Notes: generated by a model not told the origin, from the sequence alone. 64,000 nt of DNA from Pseudomonas sp. gcc21 (GCF_012844345.1 NZ_CP051625.1:682001-746000); one strand, 5' to 3'. Shown: positions 10,114-18,086, counted from the first letter of the stretch. Numbers and translations: made by a program.

Positions 10114-11004
10114 TCAGGCCGCCATAGCCTGACCGTTGTGTTGCCGGTAGAAGTTTGCCTCAGCTTCTGCCGGCGGTATATATCCGATCGAACCCAGTAG
10201 GCGCTGGTGGTTGAACCAATGAACCCATTTCAAGGTAGCGATTTCCACTGCTTCTCGGCTGCGCCAGGACTGACGATAAATCAGCTCAGCCTTATACAAA
10301 CCGTTGATGGTTTCAGCCAAGGCGTTGTCATAGCTGTCTCCTTTGCTGCCAACAGAGGGCTCTACTCCAGCTTCAGCGAGACGCTCCGTATAACGGATGG
10401 AGACGTACTGGCTACCCCTGTCGCTATGGTGAACCAGACCGTCCATTTGGCCTGGCTGTCGGGCGCAGAGGGCCTGTTCCAGCGCATCCAGGACGAAGTC
10501 TGTTTTCATGCTGCTGCTCACGCGCCAGCCAACGATTCGTCGAGCGAAGACATCGATAACGAAGGCTACATAGAGCCAGCCCTGCCACGTAGAAACGTAG
10601 GTAAAGTCTGAGACCCACAGTTGATTTGGTCGACCAGCATGGAAGTGACGCTGGACCTTGTCGAGCGGGCAAACCGCTTTCTCATCAGGCATCGTGGTAC
10701 GGATCACATGACCGCGCCGAACGCCCTGTACACCAAGCCGGCGCATCAACCGTTGCACAGTACATCGGGCGACGTGAATGCCTTCTCGCTTGAGTTGCTT
10801 CCACACCTTCACGACGCCGTAGCACTGCATGTTGTCATCCCAGACACGCTGGACTTCATCGCTCAACAGCTCGTCCTGCTTAGCACGTGCGCTTCGTAGC
10901 TCGGGTTGGCGCGCTCTGGCTGCATACTGGTAGTAACCAGACGGAGCGATCTGTATTACGCGACAGATCGACTCGACTCCATAACGGTCACGATGCTCAT
11001 CCAC
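10114..11004 (-). CDS. IS3-family transposase OrfB (DDE integrase core)
   Basis: The 296 residues from a GTG at 11004 carry the HTH_21 segment (DRYGVESICRVIQIAPS) and an rve catalytic core. The acidic triad is seen as D in WVSDFTYV, D in HHSDRGSQY and E in NALAETINGLYKAE, the last about 35 residues after the second. The frame stays open upstream through [10 protein letters not shown] into the end of orfA. Production as an OrfAB fusion by -1 frameshifting, usual for IS3, is therefore possible. Confidence 0.92.
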   Translation of the reverse strand: MDEHRDRYGVESICRVIQIAPSGYYQYAARARQPELRSARAKQDELLSDEVQRVWDDNMQCYGVVKVWKQLKREGIHVARCTVQRLMRRLGVQGVRRGHVIRTTMPDEKAVCPLDKVQRHFHAGRPNQLWVSDFTYVSTWQGWLYVAFVIDVFARRIVGWRVSSSMKTDFVLDALEQALCARQPGQMDGLVHHSDRGSQYVSIRYTERLAEAGVEPSVGSKGDSYDNALAETINGLYKAELIYRQSWRSREAVEIATLKWVHWFNHQRLLGSIGYIPPAEAEANFYRQHNGQAMAA

Positions 11005-11012
11005 AAAGGCGT

Positions 11013-11336
11013 TCAGGGTTTGTTGCGGCGGTCGAGCTCCGCCTGGGCAAAATAAGCACTGGCTAGGCGCAGAATCTCGTTCGCTTTGCGCAACTCACGG
11101 TTCTCGCGTTCCAGCGCCTTGATACGTTCGCGTTCCTCAGTCGTCTGGCCCGAACGTTGGCCGCTATCGGTCTGGTGCTTGCGCACCCAGCCGTGTAGCG
11201 TCTGCGGGACACAACCAATCTTGGGCGCAATGGATTCAATGGCTGCCCATTCAGATGGGTAGTCGTTCAAGTTCTCCAGAACCATGCGGACAGCACGTTC
11301 ACGGACTTCAGGGGAGTAGCTGTTGGATTTCTTCAT
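11013..11336 (-). CDS. IS3-family transposase OrfA (helix-turn-helix)
   Basis: A 107-residue protein beginning [19 protein letters not shown], with a helix-turn-helix ([15 protein letters not shown]) and a C-terminal leucine-zipper-like helix ([19 protein letters not shown]), both standard for OrfA of IS3 elements. It recognises the terminal repeats and regulates transposition. Its stop lies 8 bases before the GTG of orfB, and the two frames overlap through the open -1 frame. Confidence 0.92.
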   Translation of the reverse strand: MKKSNSYSPEVRERAVRMVLENLNDYPSEWAAIESIAPKIGCVPQTLHGWVRKHQTDSGQRSGQTTEERERIKALERENRELRKANEILRLASAYFAQAELDRRNKP

Positions 11337-11385
11337 GCCTCATTCTCTCAAGAGTTGAGGCCTCCACGAAACCCGGTGTGATTCA

Positions 11386-12042
11386 GATATACCGTTATTC
11401 TGTCTTCCCGAAGAATTTCGAGAAACAATGTCGCGCTCAAACATCATGGACCCGGTAGCTTCCATAGAAGCTCTAGTTGCCAAGTCTGACGGCGGTACCT
11501 GCCAAGAGCCTTGGAACCCAGATTTTGTAGCTATGGTCGGTCAGAAAATCTATCAAAACATGAATTGTATGCAGGCATGGAAGGTCATTCCGATCACTGC
11601 TTTGATAGCTGCCTTGGATGAAATCAGGAACCGAATTTTGAATTTCGTCATAGAGATCGAAAGCGAAGATCCTAACGCTGGCGAAGCTCCCGTGAATTCA
11701 GCGAGCGTTCCTCCAGAGAAGGTGCACCAGATTTTTAACACCTATATAAACGGTACCGTTCAAAATGTCGCAACCGGGGGGCATGATTTTCAACAGAACG
11801 CTAGCTACGCCGCGCATAACGATGAGTTGTTCAGAGATCTCCTCGCTGCTTTGGAGGGGCTGAACCAGCCCGAGTTAATTACAGAAGTCCGGGAAGAAGT
11901 CGAAGGCATGCAAGTGACCCAGGGTACCGAGCATTTTAAGGAACACTACCACAAGTTCATGTCTGTTCTTGCAGATCACATGCAGGTGTTAGGGCCCGTT
12001 GTTGCACCATTTCTGCCAGCATTGAGTCAGCTAGTTTCTTAA
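11386..12042 (+). pseudogene. AbiTii-like abortive-infection protein, N terminus lost at IS junction
   Basis: Directly after the IS the frame reads DIPLFCLPEEFRETMSRSNI, then continues to ALIAALDEIRNRILNFVIEI and FNTYINGTVQN...DFQQNAS. The DEIRNRILNF..EIE helix followed by an INGTVQN/QQN stretch is the pattern of AbiTii-domain proteins, whose N-terminal helical part is absent here. Translation could restart at the ATG at 11428, giving 204 residues. The stop TAA overlaps the attC R'' box of cassette 2. The family assignment is by recognition of the motif pattern and needs a profile search. Confidence 0.6.
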
Positions 12043-12096
12043 CAAATGCGGCCAAGGGACGCTCCTCACGTCGCGCCCCTGCCGCTAGCGTTATGA
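12037..12096 (+). other. attC recombination site of cassette 2
   Basis: R'' TCTTAAC (12037-12043) and R' GTTATGA (12090-12096) flank a short imperfect palindrome. Left-arm GCGGCCAAGGGACGC pairs with right-arm GCG.CCCCTGCCGC, leaving unpaired bases on the left arm only. A length of 60 bp is at the short end of known attC sites. It overlaps the stop codon of the AbiTii-like gene. Confidence 0.78.
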
Positions 12097-12111
12097 ATTT
12101 CGGGAGTGATC

Positions 12112-12402
12112 GTGCTCACTGATCTCCAAATGAAGGAGTTGAGAGTGCTCGCCAAAGGTATCCTGGAGCAGGAAAAATGGGAGGTATTGTCTTGGTCGGA
12201 CGCATTGAATGGCGCATATGCTATTCGACCGACAGAAATGGAAATCGACGAAGAGGCGGAGATTGTGAGGCTTAAGGTAACCAGAATGATGGCGGGGCAT
12301 TCGATTGAGAAAGAATATTCCAATCCTAAAGAGCATGTCCGCATGATTTACCTGGAATCCGCAAACTCATTCAATATCTATGCCTCCAAGCCTGACTCAT
12401 AA
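12112..12402 (+). CDS. Small cassette-encoded protein of unknown function
   Basis: About 96 residues from a GTG at 12112, preceded at 12101-12106 by CGGGAG; a GTG at 12106 would add two residues but sits on that ribosome binding site. The sequence is soluble, acidic and alternates strands and helices (LRVLAKGILEQEKWEVLSW, then VRLKVTRMMAGHSIEKEY). I recognise no family. Its short length and position between cassette boundaries are typical of integron cassette genes. Confidence 0.65.
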   Translation: MLTDLQMKELRVLAKGILEQEKWEVLSWSDALNGAYAIRPTEMEIDEEAEIVRLKVTRMMAGHSIEKEYSNPKEHVRMIYLESANSFNIYASKPDS

Positions 12403-12430
12403 CAAGGGCGTCAATACGCACTCTGAGTGG
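12397..12430 (+). other. Left half of a truncated attC site (cassette 3)
   Basis: R'' TCATAAC at 12397-12403 overlaps the stop codon of the preceding gene and is followed by AAGGGCGTCAATACG. A matching right arm (TTGACGCC...GTTA) is absent in the next 150 bases. The short CACTC-T-GAGTG palindrome is the only pairing seen. The end is arbitrary. Confidence 0.45.
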
Positions 12431-12561
12431 ACGTCAGAGAAGGACGGAGTTGTTGCTGCATACTACAACGAGACCGGGCGCTTGCCCGGGATGACTGCGC
12501 GTCAAGCTGGATACGCTCGGCTTGGGCAAGCCGGGCGTAACACATTCCAGCCCGACTAGGC

Positions 12562-12708
12562 TTAGTAGTTGCGATTTTCCCGCGACTCTCTTTCGATGCC
12601 TTCGCCTGCCGCTTCAATATCCTGGCCTGCGCCTTCCATCGTGTTGCAACCGGCAACTGCAAACAGCAGTGTGATACTCAACAGGAATGTTCTGGTTACT
12701 AGGTTCAT
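12562..12708 (-). CDS. Entericidin-like small lipoprotein
   Basis: A 48-residue protein with a signal peptide and lipobox ending VAGC at residue 21, followed by CNTMEGAGQDIEAAGEGIE. The GCNTxxGxGxDIxxAGexIe core is the mark of the EcnA/EcnB entericidin family, small cell-envelope lipoproteins linked to stress and stationary-phase lysis in E. coli. It is likely anchored in the outer or inner membrane. It stands alone, next to the end of the cassette cluster and upstream of the OB-fold gene on the same strand. Confidence 0.8.
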   Translation of the reverse strand: MNLVTRTFLLSITLLFAVAGCNTMEGAGQDIEAAGEGIERESRENRNY

Positions 12709-12813
12709 GATTTATCCTCGGTTGGAGAGTTGTTGGATTGCTCTCACTGTTACTGACAGCGAGGCGGCAAAACCGTTCATCGAGTCATGTTATCGAGCCT
12801 ATGCCCGGCGGCG

Positions 12814-13461
12814 TCACTGCCGGTTGGCCATGGTTGTTACGTAATCGGCTATGAATACTCGCCCTTCGAAGAATCGGTCATCGAGAGTCCCTGTGGCGAC
12901 AACCTCATCTCCCGTTTGAAGTTGTTGGTATCCCTCATCATCCAGCGGATTGTTAGTCATTTCGCCCACTGCGACGGTAACTAGCCGGGTCCCGGTGCTG
13001 AGCTGGAAGGTTTCGTCCTCGCGGTCTATTCCTGTAATTGTTCCTTGTATCGAGGTGGCGCCTTCTATGATCGGGTAGGTGACCGGAGCGAAGGTTCGCT
13101 GTACGCGCGTCGTCTCGTCATCGACAGGGTTGGCAAAGAAATAGGTTCCGATGTTTTCTACGAAAACGCTGCTTGCCTCGATGCTGGTGGCCTCAAAGAA
13201 TTCGTCGTCAATCACGCCGTCTACAGTGACACGATCTCCCTTGACCAGTTTGTAGGCATCAGCGTCCCGAGCGGCGTCATCCATTTCCACGATGACCGTG
13301 GCGTCGCCGTAATCCAGAGTGAAAGCGTTAGGGCTGACGGATTCAACGGTGCCGCTGATGCTTATCCAGCTATCATCCGGCATCTGTTGCGGATCCTGTG
13401 CCCACGCTGAAGTAGACAGAACGACAGCACTGCAAGCAGTGATTAGGTCTTTTCTGTTCAT
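12814..13461 (-). CDS. Periplasmic protein with two OB-fold-like repeats
   Basis: A 215-residue protein with a signal peptide (cleavage probably after AWA, residue 21). Two similar domains follow. The first, about residues 33-95, reads ISGTVESVSPNAFTLDYGDA and then VKGDRVTVDGVIDDEFFEA. The second, about residues 138-210, reads QGTITGIDREDETFQLSTGT and then TGDEVVATGTLDDRFFEG. Each resembles the BOF/YgiW-YdeI bacterial OB fold, known from stress-tolerance proteins of the periplasm. AGGAG lies 9 bases before the ATG. The ligand is unknown. Confidence 0.65.
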   Translation of the reverse strand: MNRKDLITACSAVVLSTSAWAQDPQQMPDDSWISISGTVESVSPNAFTLDYGDATVIVEMDDAARDADAYKLVKGDRVTVDGVIDDEFFEATSIEASSVFVENIGTYFFANPVDDETTRVQRTFAPVTYPIIEGATSIQGTITGIDREDETFQLSTGTRLVTVAVGEMTNNPLDDEGYQQLQTGDEVVATGTLDDRFFEGRVFIADYVTTMANRQ

Positions 13462-13733
13462 CTTGGGTCTCCTCGTTTCGTTGGAGCGCAGGGCGAGCCT
13501 TCTTCAGCACGCATTGATTCTTCGGGCTGCCCGTTATTTTTACGTCACTGACGGGCTCTGCAAGTTCCGGAAAATCGCGGACGCTCATCAGAATCTGACC
13601 CGGCGCTGGCGTGAGTGGTGCGCCTCCAATGAAACTCTGAGCTGAGCCCGGCAGTCCTAGCTTCCCTAGACCCTGGGGTTATGTCATGACCCGAGTCCAC
13701 AGCCAGTAAGGCTCATCTTCAGGAGTGTTCCAT

Positions 13734-14696
13734 ATGGAAGCTTTACGCGCCGATGTCGCACGTATCGAACGCTACGATAGCTCAGCACGACAATATACGT
13801 TGGCGATCATTGTCGACGAGGACCATGCGTCCCGCGTCGCCCTGGAAAGCGGGCAGCACGTGTGGCAGTCCACCTTGCGCTACGACCGCCTCTACCGGAA
13901 CCCGGACCCTTCTACCGGTAAGGTGACATTCAGATTCGAAGATGTACCCGCTGCGAAAGGCGGCGAACATCAGCTGGTGAGCCTGATGGCTGAAGCTGGC
14001 CGGGGTGCGGAGTTTTCCGAGTTGGTAATGTTCGGCAAACGACTGGTCACCTTTGATGACCGTACCGGCCTGGTATGTGAGGTGCGCGACGAGAATCAAC
14101 TGGTGCCCAGGCATATCCTGATGACGGGCAGCGGGGACGAGGAATTCAAAGGCTTCAAGTCTGAATGGGCGACACTCAAGGACGATCATTTGATCGTAGG
14201 TAGCCATGGAAAGAAGCCAGCTGAAGAATGGGTCAAGATACTGGACCGCAACTACGGCCTGCAAAGCGTCGACTGGCATGAGCGTTATCAGAAGATGCGT
14301 GAGGCGTTGCGGGTTGGGGAGCACGGCTATGTCATCCATGAGGCTGCCGAGTGGCATCCCTATCGCCGCGAATGGCTGTTCTTCCCGCGCAAGGTGTCTT
14401 CAGAGCCGTTCGATGAAGCCATTGACGAGCGTGAGCGCGGCAACAACACGTTGCTGATCGCGAACGAAGACTTCAGTGATATCCGCGTCGTTGCGGTAGG
14501 TGAACGTGTGCCGGAGCGCGGTGTTTCGTCGTTCAAGCTTCTACCGGGGCATTCTGACGAATGCGTCGCCCTCAAGAGTGTCGAGATTGGTGATCGCACC
14601 GAAAGCTATCTGTTTTGCTTCAATCTGGACGGGACGATACTGCAGGACGACATTTTTATCGGTGACTACAAATGCGAAGGACTGGAAATCCTCTGA
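13734..14696 (+). CDS. Calcium-activated nucleotidase (CANT1/apyrase family)
   Basis: A 320-residue protein matching the whole length of the soluble Ca-dependent apyrase family, best known from animal CANT1 and insect salivary apyrases, which hydrolyse nucleoside di- and triphosphates. Landmarks occur in family order: EFSELVMFGKRLVTFDDRTG, GFKSEWATLKDDHLIVGSHG, GYVIHEAAEWHP, RGVSSFKLLPG and the C-terminal IGDYKCEGLEIL. These include the Ser and Glu positions that bind calcium in CANT1. The ATG at 13734 follows AGGAG by 8 bases. No signal peptide is seen, so it seems cytoplasmic. It has its own promoter region and no operon partner. Confidence 0.85.
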   Translation: MEALRADVARIERYDSSARQYTLAIIVDEDHASRVALESGQHVWQSTLRYDRLYRNPDPSTGKVTFRFEDVPAAKGGEHQLVSLMAEAGRGAEFSELVMFGKRLVTFDDRTGLVCEVRDENQLVPRHILMTGSGDEEFKGFKSEWATLKDDHLIVGSHGKKPAEEWVKILDRNYGLQSVDWHERYQKMREALRVGEHGYVIHEAAEWHPYRREWLFFPRKVSSEPFDEAIDERERGNNTLLIANEDFSDIRVVAVGERVPERGVSSFKLLPGHSDECVALKSVEIGDRTESYLFCFNLDGTILQDDIFIGDYKCEGLEIL

Positions 14697-15033
14697 GTTC
14701 CAGCGAGAGGCATGGTCGCGCTTGCCCGGCGTGGCCAGCCTGAATGCAGTTGGGTGTCAGCGGCGCTCGGAATCAATCGAGAGGATCACTGTCCCAGAGG
14801 GACATAGCTGATCGCCGTGTAATCAGGCAGCGGTGATCGCCGAGTGAACCGGGCGCTTGGCTCCGCCAGCCGAGGACGGGTGGCCGATAACCTGCCGTCA
14901 CACAGCTCAGTGAGATACCGGTAACAACAGGCGCTCTGGTCGTTATGGAGGTAGCCGCCATCAACATCGCAACCATTATTTTTCTTATCGCAACGGGCCG
15001 GGATCGCTGGCCCGACAGCTCTGAACTGGCCGT
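14697..15033. other. Intergenic region upstream of the caa3 oxidase operon
   Basis: No gene is clearly supported. A short open frame from ATG at 14945 encodes about 30 residues with a hydrophobic stretch (AAINIATIIFLIATG) and ends in an ATGA overlap with the subunit II start. It lacks family support and a good ribosome binding site. The oxidase promoter should lie here. Confidence 0.4.
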
Positions 15034-16134
15034 ATGACGCATCGATGCAGCAACGGGCTGATGTTGGCGACGGCATTGCTGGCCGAATCCTCGATAGCCA
15101 GCCCACCCAACCAGACGGCGCTCGTGCCCGCCAGTGATCAGGCCGCCGGTATCGCTTCGTTATGGATGGCGATGTTGGTCGGAGGCTGCCTGATCTTCGC
15201 TGCGGTGATGTTCATTCTGGCAGTGGGTTTATGGCGCGCGCGGCGGCAAGAACGCCGGTTGTCCTATGTTGCCAGTCGTAATCTGGTAATCGCCGCTGGC
15301 GTGGCTGTCCCGTTGGCAGTGCTGATCGCCCTGGTGGCAGGGAGCCTGTTTCTGGGCAATAACATTTCATCCAGGCCGCCGGATGGCGCGCTGCACATCG
15401 AAGTTATCGGTTGGCGCTGGTGGTGGGAAATCCGCTACCTGGATCCCGACGGCGAACTGATCGCCACCACCGCCAACGAAATCCACGTGCCGGTGGACCG
15501 CCCGGTACGATTTTCGCTGACCTCCGAGGATGTGATTCACAGCTTTTGGGTGCCTAACCTTCACGGCAAGACCGACCTGGTACCCGGCCAGACCAATAGC
15601 AGCTGGTTCACCGCCAGGCGAGCCGGCATTTTTCATGGCCAATGCGCAGAGTTCTGTGGCACCCAGCATGCGCTGATGGGCTTCAGGGTCATCGCACAGC
15701 CGGCAGCAGAATTCAAAACCTGGCTCGCGCACCAGGCGCAGCCCGCACGTCGGGCAGATTCACCAATGCTGCAGCGTGGCCGTGAGGCCTTCGTTTCCGC
15801 TGGGTGCGCTAGCTGCCATGTGATTCGCGGCGTCACGCCGCCAGCCCTGGCGAACGCAGCGAAGACTGACAGCAAGGATCCGCTTTCTGCCGATGTCCGC
15901 GGCCTGAGCAAGGCCCGGACTGCAGCCAGAGATAAACCGGTACCTGCGCCGGATCTGACCCATTTCGGCTCTCGCCTGACGCTCGCCGCAGGAGCGCGAC
16001 CCAATACAGCAGGGCATCTTGGTGGCTGGATATCTGATCCGCAGGGCATCAAGCCTGGCGTATTGATGCCGCCAACCATGCTCGAGCCCGGCGAACTGAC
16101 CGCCTTGATCGGCTATTTGCAAAGCCTGCGGTGA
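15034..16134 (+). CDS. coxB: Cytochrome c oxidase subunit II with fused cytochrome c domain
   Basis: A 366-residue protein. It has a signal-like N terminus, two membrane helices (about residues 40-65 and 85-110) and the aromatic IGWRWWWEIRY loop. A cupredoxin domain carries the dinuclear CuA ligands in CAEFCGTQHALMGF. A C-terminal cytochrome c domain has CASCH near residue 256 and a likely axial Met in MPPTM. Fusion of cytochrome c to subunit II defines a caa3-type oxidase. It accepts electrons from soluble cytochrome c or directly from a partner and passes them to subunit I. Confidence 0.95.
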   Translation: MTHRCSNGLMLATALLAESSIASPPNQTALVPASDQAAGIASLWMAMLVGGCLIFAAVMFILAVGLWRARRQERRLSYVASRNLVIAAGVAVPLAVLIALVAGSLFLGNNISSRPPDGALHIEVIGWRWWWEIRYLDPDGELIATTANEIHVPVDRPVRFSLTSEDVIHSFWVPNLHGKTDLVPGQTNSSWFTARRAGIFHGQCAEFCGTQHALMGFRVIAQPAAEFKTWLAHQAQPARRADSPMLQRGREAFVSAGCASCHVIRGVTPPALANAAKTDSKDPLSADVRGLSKARTAARDKPVPAPDLTHFGSRLTLAAGARPNTAGHLGGWISDPQGIKPGVLMPPTMLEPGELTALIGYLQSLR

Positions 16135-16168
16135 AGTTAACCCGCTGCTGACAGAACAAGGACCGCAC

Positions 16169-18085
16169 GTGACCCAAGCGACAGCCAACATGCCCGGATC
16201 CACATCCTCAGCGCATTCGGATCAGGCCACCGCCGAGCTGGACCAGACCTGGGCGTCCCCACCCGGGTTTATCGGCTGGTTCACCCACGTCAATCACCGC
16301 AAGATCGGCTTCCGCTTCATTATTACCTCGCTGGTCTTCTTCGCGCTGGCCGGGGTGCTGGCGCTGCTGATGCGTTTGCAGCTGATTACGCCGGAGAACA
16401 GCCTCATCGGGCCCGAGCTCTTCAACCAGCTATTCACCATGCACGGCACCACCATGATGTTCTTCTTTGCGGTGCCGATCATGGAGGGGCTGGGCATCTA
16501 TCTGGTGCCATTGATGATCGGAACGCGGGATATGTGTTTCCCGCGTCTGAACGCCTTCGGCTATTACGTGTATCTCATCGCCGGTATCGTTCTCTACTTG
16601 TCGTTGTTCCTCGGCATGGCACCAGCGGCCGGCTGGTTTGCCTACGTGCCGCTGGCCAACAACATATTCTCGCCGGGCAAGGGCATGGATATCTGGACCA
16701 CCATGATTACCTTCATCGAGCTGTCGGCACTGACCGCAGCGGTGGAGCTGATCGTCACCATCTTCAAGCAACGGGCGCCCGGCATGTCGCTTGATCGCAT
16801 GCCGCTGTTCGTCTGGGCGATTCTGGTGATGTCTTTCATGATCGTGTTCGCCATGCCCACGGTGATGGTGGGCAGTATCCTGCTGATGCTCGACCGTACC
16901 CTGATGACCCAGTTCTTCGTGGTCGCCAGCGGGGGCGAGCCGTTGCTGTGGCAGCACCTGTTCTGGTTCTTCGGGCATCCGGAGGTGTACATCATCTTCG
17001 TGCCGGCCCTCGGCGTTCTGTCGGCAATCATCACTACGTTCACGCACAAGCGTCTGTTTGGCTATACGGCAATGGTGCTGTCTCTGGTTGCGATTGGCTT
17101 CGTTTCCTTCGGCCTGTGGGTACACCACATGTTCACCACCGGCTTGCCGCATCTGGGGCTCAGTTTTTTTACCGGGGCCAGCGCCATGATCGCCATACCC
17201 AGCGGCGTGCAGATCTTCTGCTGGATCGCGTCGCTGTGGGGCGCGCGTATACGCTTCGCTACGCCTATGCTGTTCGTCCTGGGATTCTTTGCGGTATTCG
17301 TGATCGGCGGACTGACCGGGGTAATGGTGGCGTCGATCCCCTTCGATATGCAGGTGCACGACACCTATTTCGTGGTGGCTCATTTCCATTACGTGCTGAT
17401 TGGTGGGGCCGTGCTGCCATTGTTTGGCGGGATCTATTACTGGTATCCCAAGGTGACCGGCCGGTTGATGTCCGAACGGCTCGGGCGCTGGAGTTTCGCG
17501 CTGATATTCATTGGTCTCAATGCCACATTCTTTCCCATGCATCAGCTCGGGTTGGAGGGCATGCCGCGACGTGTCTACACCTATCTGGAAACCATGGGCT
17601 GGGGGAACTTGAACCTGTTCATCAGTCTCAGCGCTTTTGTGCTTGCGCTGGGTTTCGGACTGACCTTCCTGAATATGTGGATGAGTCGCTTGCGCGGGAC
17701 GCCTGCCGGCCCGAACCCATGGGACGCCGACTCCCTGGAATGGGCAACCGACTCGCCACCGGCCAATTACAATTTCCGCCATATTCCGGTCCTGCGTAGC
17801 GGGACGCCGCTCTGGGACGACGCCATCGCCAATGAGCGTCAGTTTGTCACCGGCTTGCGTGATGACCGCCGCGAGGTGCTGGTGACCACACTGGTCGATG
17901 CTGAGCCGCAGGCCGTGGTGATACTGCCACAGCCGACTGTTTGGCCGTTTTTGCTTGCCGTGGCGGTGAGCATTGGCTTTATCGGAACGATATTCAGCCC
18001 ATGGGGATTCTGGGTCGGTTTTTTCCTCAGCTTCTGGATGATCGTTGGCTGGTTATGGCCGCGCCGGCCGTGGCAGGAGAATTGA
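16169..18085 (+). CDS. ctaD: Cytochrome c oxidase subunit I
   Basis: A 638-residue catalytic subunit with about 14 membrane helices. Haem and copper ligands are visible: H in LFTMHGTTMMFFF, the CuB His and cross-linked Tyr in WFFGHPEVYIIF, HH in LWVHHMFTTG, and both His of VAHFHYV. The Glu in GHPEV identifies an A1-type proton channel. About 60 extra C-terminal residues form one or two more helices (VWPFLLAVAVSIGFIGTIF and following). The start is GTG with AAGGA upstream. Confidence 0.96.
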   Translation: MTQATANMPGSTSSAHSDQATAELDQTWASPPGFIGWFTHVNHRKIGFRFIITSLVFFALAGVLALLMRLQLITPENSLIGPELFNQLFTMHGTTMMFFFAVPIMEGLGIYLVPLMIGTRDMCFPRLNAFGYYVYLIAGIVLYLSLFLGMAPAAGWFAYVPLANNIFSPGKGMDIWTTMITFIELSALTAAVELIVTIFKQRAPGMSLDRMPLFVWAILVMSFMIVFAMPTVMVGSILLMLDRTLMTQFFVVASGGEPLLWQHLFWFFGHPEVYIIFVPALGVLSAIITTFTHKRLFGYTAMVLSLVAIGFVSFGLWVHHMFTTGLPHLGLSFFTGASAMIAIPSGVQIFCWIASLWGARIRFATPMLFVLGFFAVFVIGGLTGVMVASIPFDMQVHDTYFVVAHFHYVLIGGAVLPLFGGIYYWYPKVTGRLMSERLGRWSFALIFIGLNATFFPMHQLGLEGMPRRVYTYLETMGWGNLNLFISLSAFVLALGFGLTFLNMWMSRLRGTPAGPNPWDADSLEWATDSPPANYNFRHIPVLRSGTPLWDDAIANERQFVTGLRDDRREVLVTTLVDAEPQAVVILPQPTVWPFLLAVAVSIGFIGTIFSPWGFWVGFFLSFWMIVGWLWPRRPWQEN

Positions 18086-18086
18086 C

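Larger units (their letters stand above)
10075..11385 (-). mobile_element. IS3-family insertion sequence, 1311 bp
   Basis: The 27-bp terminal inverted repeats at 10075-10101 and 11359-11385 both begin TGAATCACACCGGGTTT and differ at two positions. Inside are orfA and orfB on the minus strand in the -1 frame arrangement of IS3-family transposases. Both ORFs appear intact, so the element may be active. The bases outside the repeats (..GGGAG on the left, GATAT.. on the right) do not form the 3-4 bp target duplication IS3 elements normally leave. Confidence 0.9.
9665..12090 (+). mobile_element. Composite cassette 2 interrupted by an IS3 element
   Basis: It begins TTAGCC (9665) and ends at the G of GTTATGA (12090). 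Its attC R'' box is TCTTAAC, whose complement GTTAAGA does not match its own 5' end GTTAGCC. The expected match is seen in cassettes 1 and 3. It therefore looks like the left part of one cassette (AlbA-like gene) joined through an IS to the right part of another (AbiTii-like gene). Confidence 0.65.
12091..12430 (+). mobile_element. Integron-type gene cassette 3, right end truncated
   Basis: It begins TTATGA after the G at 12090. Its R'' box TCATAAC (12397-12403) is the exact complement of GTTATGA, so the 5' end and the attC left half belong together. The right half of this attC cannot be found, so the cassette cluster seems to have been cut inside attC3. The end coordinate is approximate. Confidence 0.6.

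Noticed and set aside
10207..10611. Long plus-strand open frame inside the IS
   Set aside because: It is antisense to transposase orfB, whose catalytic motifs are intact.
10072..11389. Target-site duplication for the IS3 element
   Set aside because: The 3-5 bases outside the terminal repeats differ on the two sides in every register tried.
12404..12561. Search for the right half of attC3 and a further cassette
   Set aside because: No R' box preceded by an arm complementary to GGGCGTCAA was found; the GGGCGTAAC near 12534 lacks the paired arm.
16430..17782. A 450-codon minus-strand open frame
   Set aside because: It is the antisense shadow of oxidase subunit I and is rich in His, Gln and Glu with no domain pattern.
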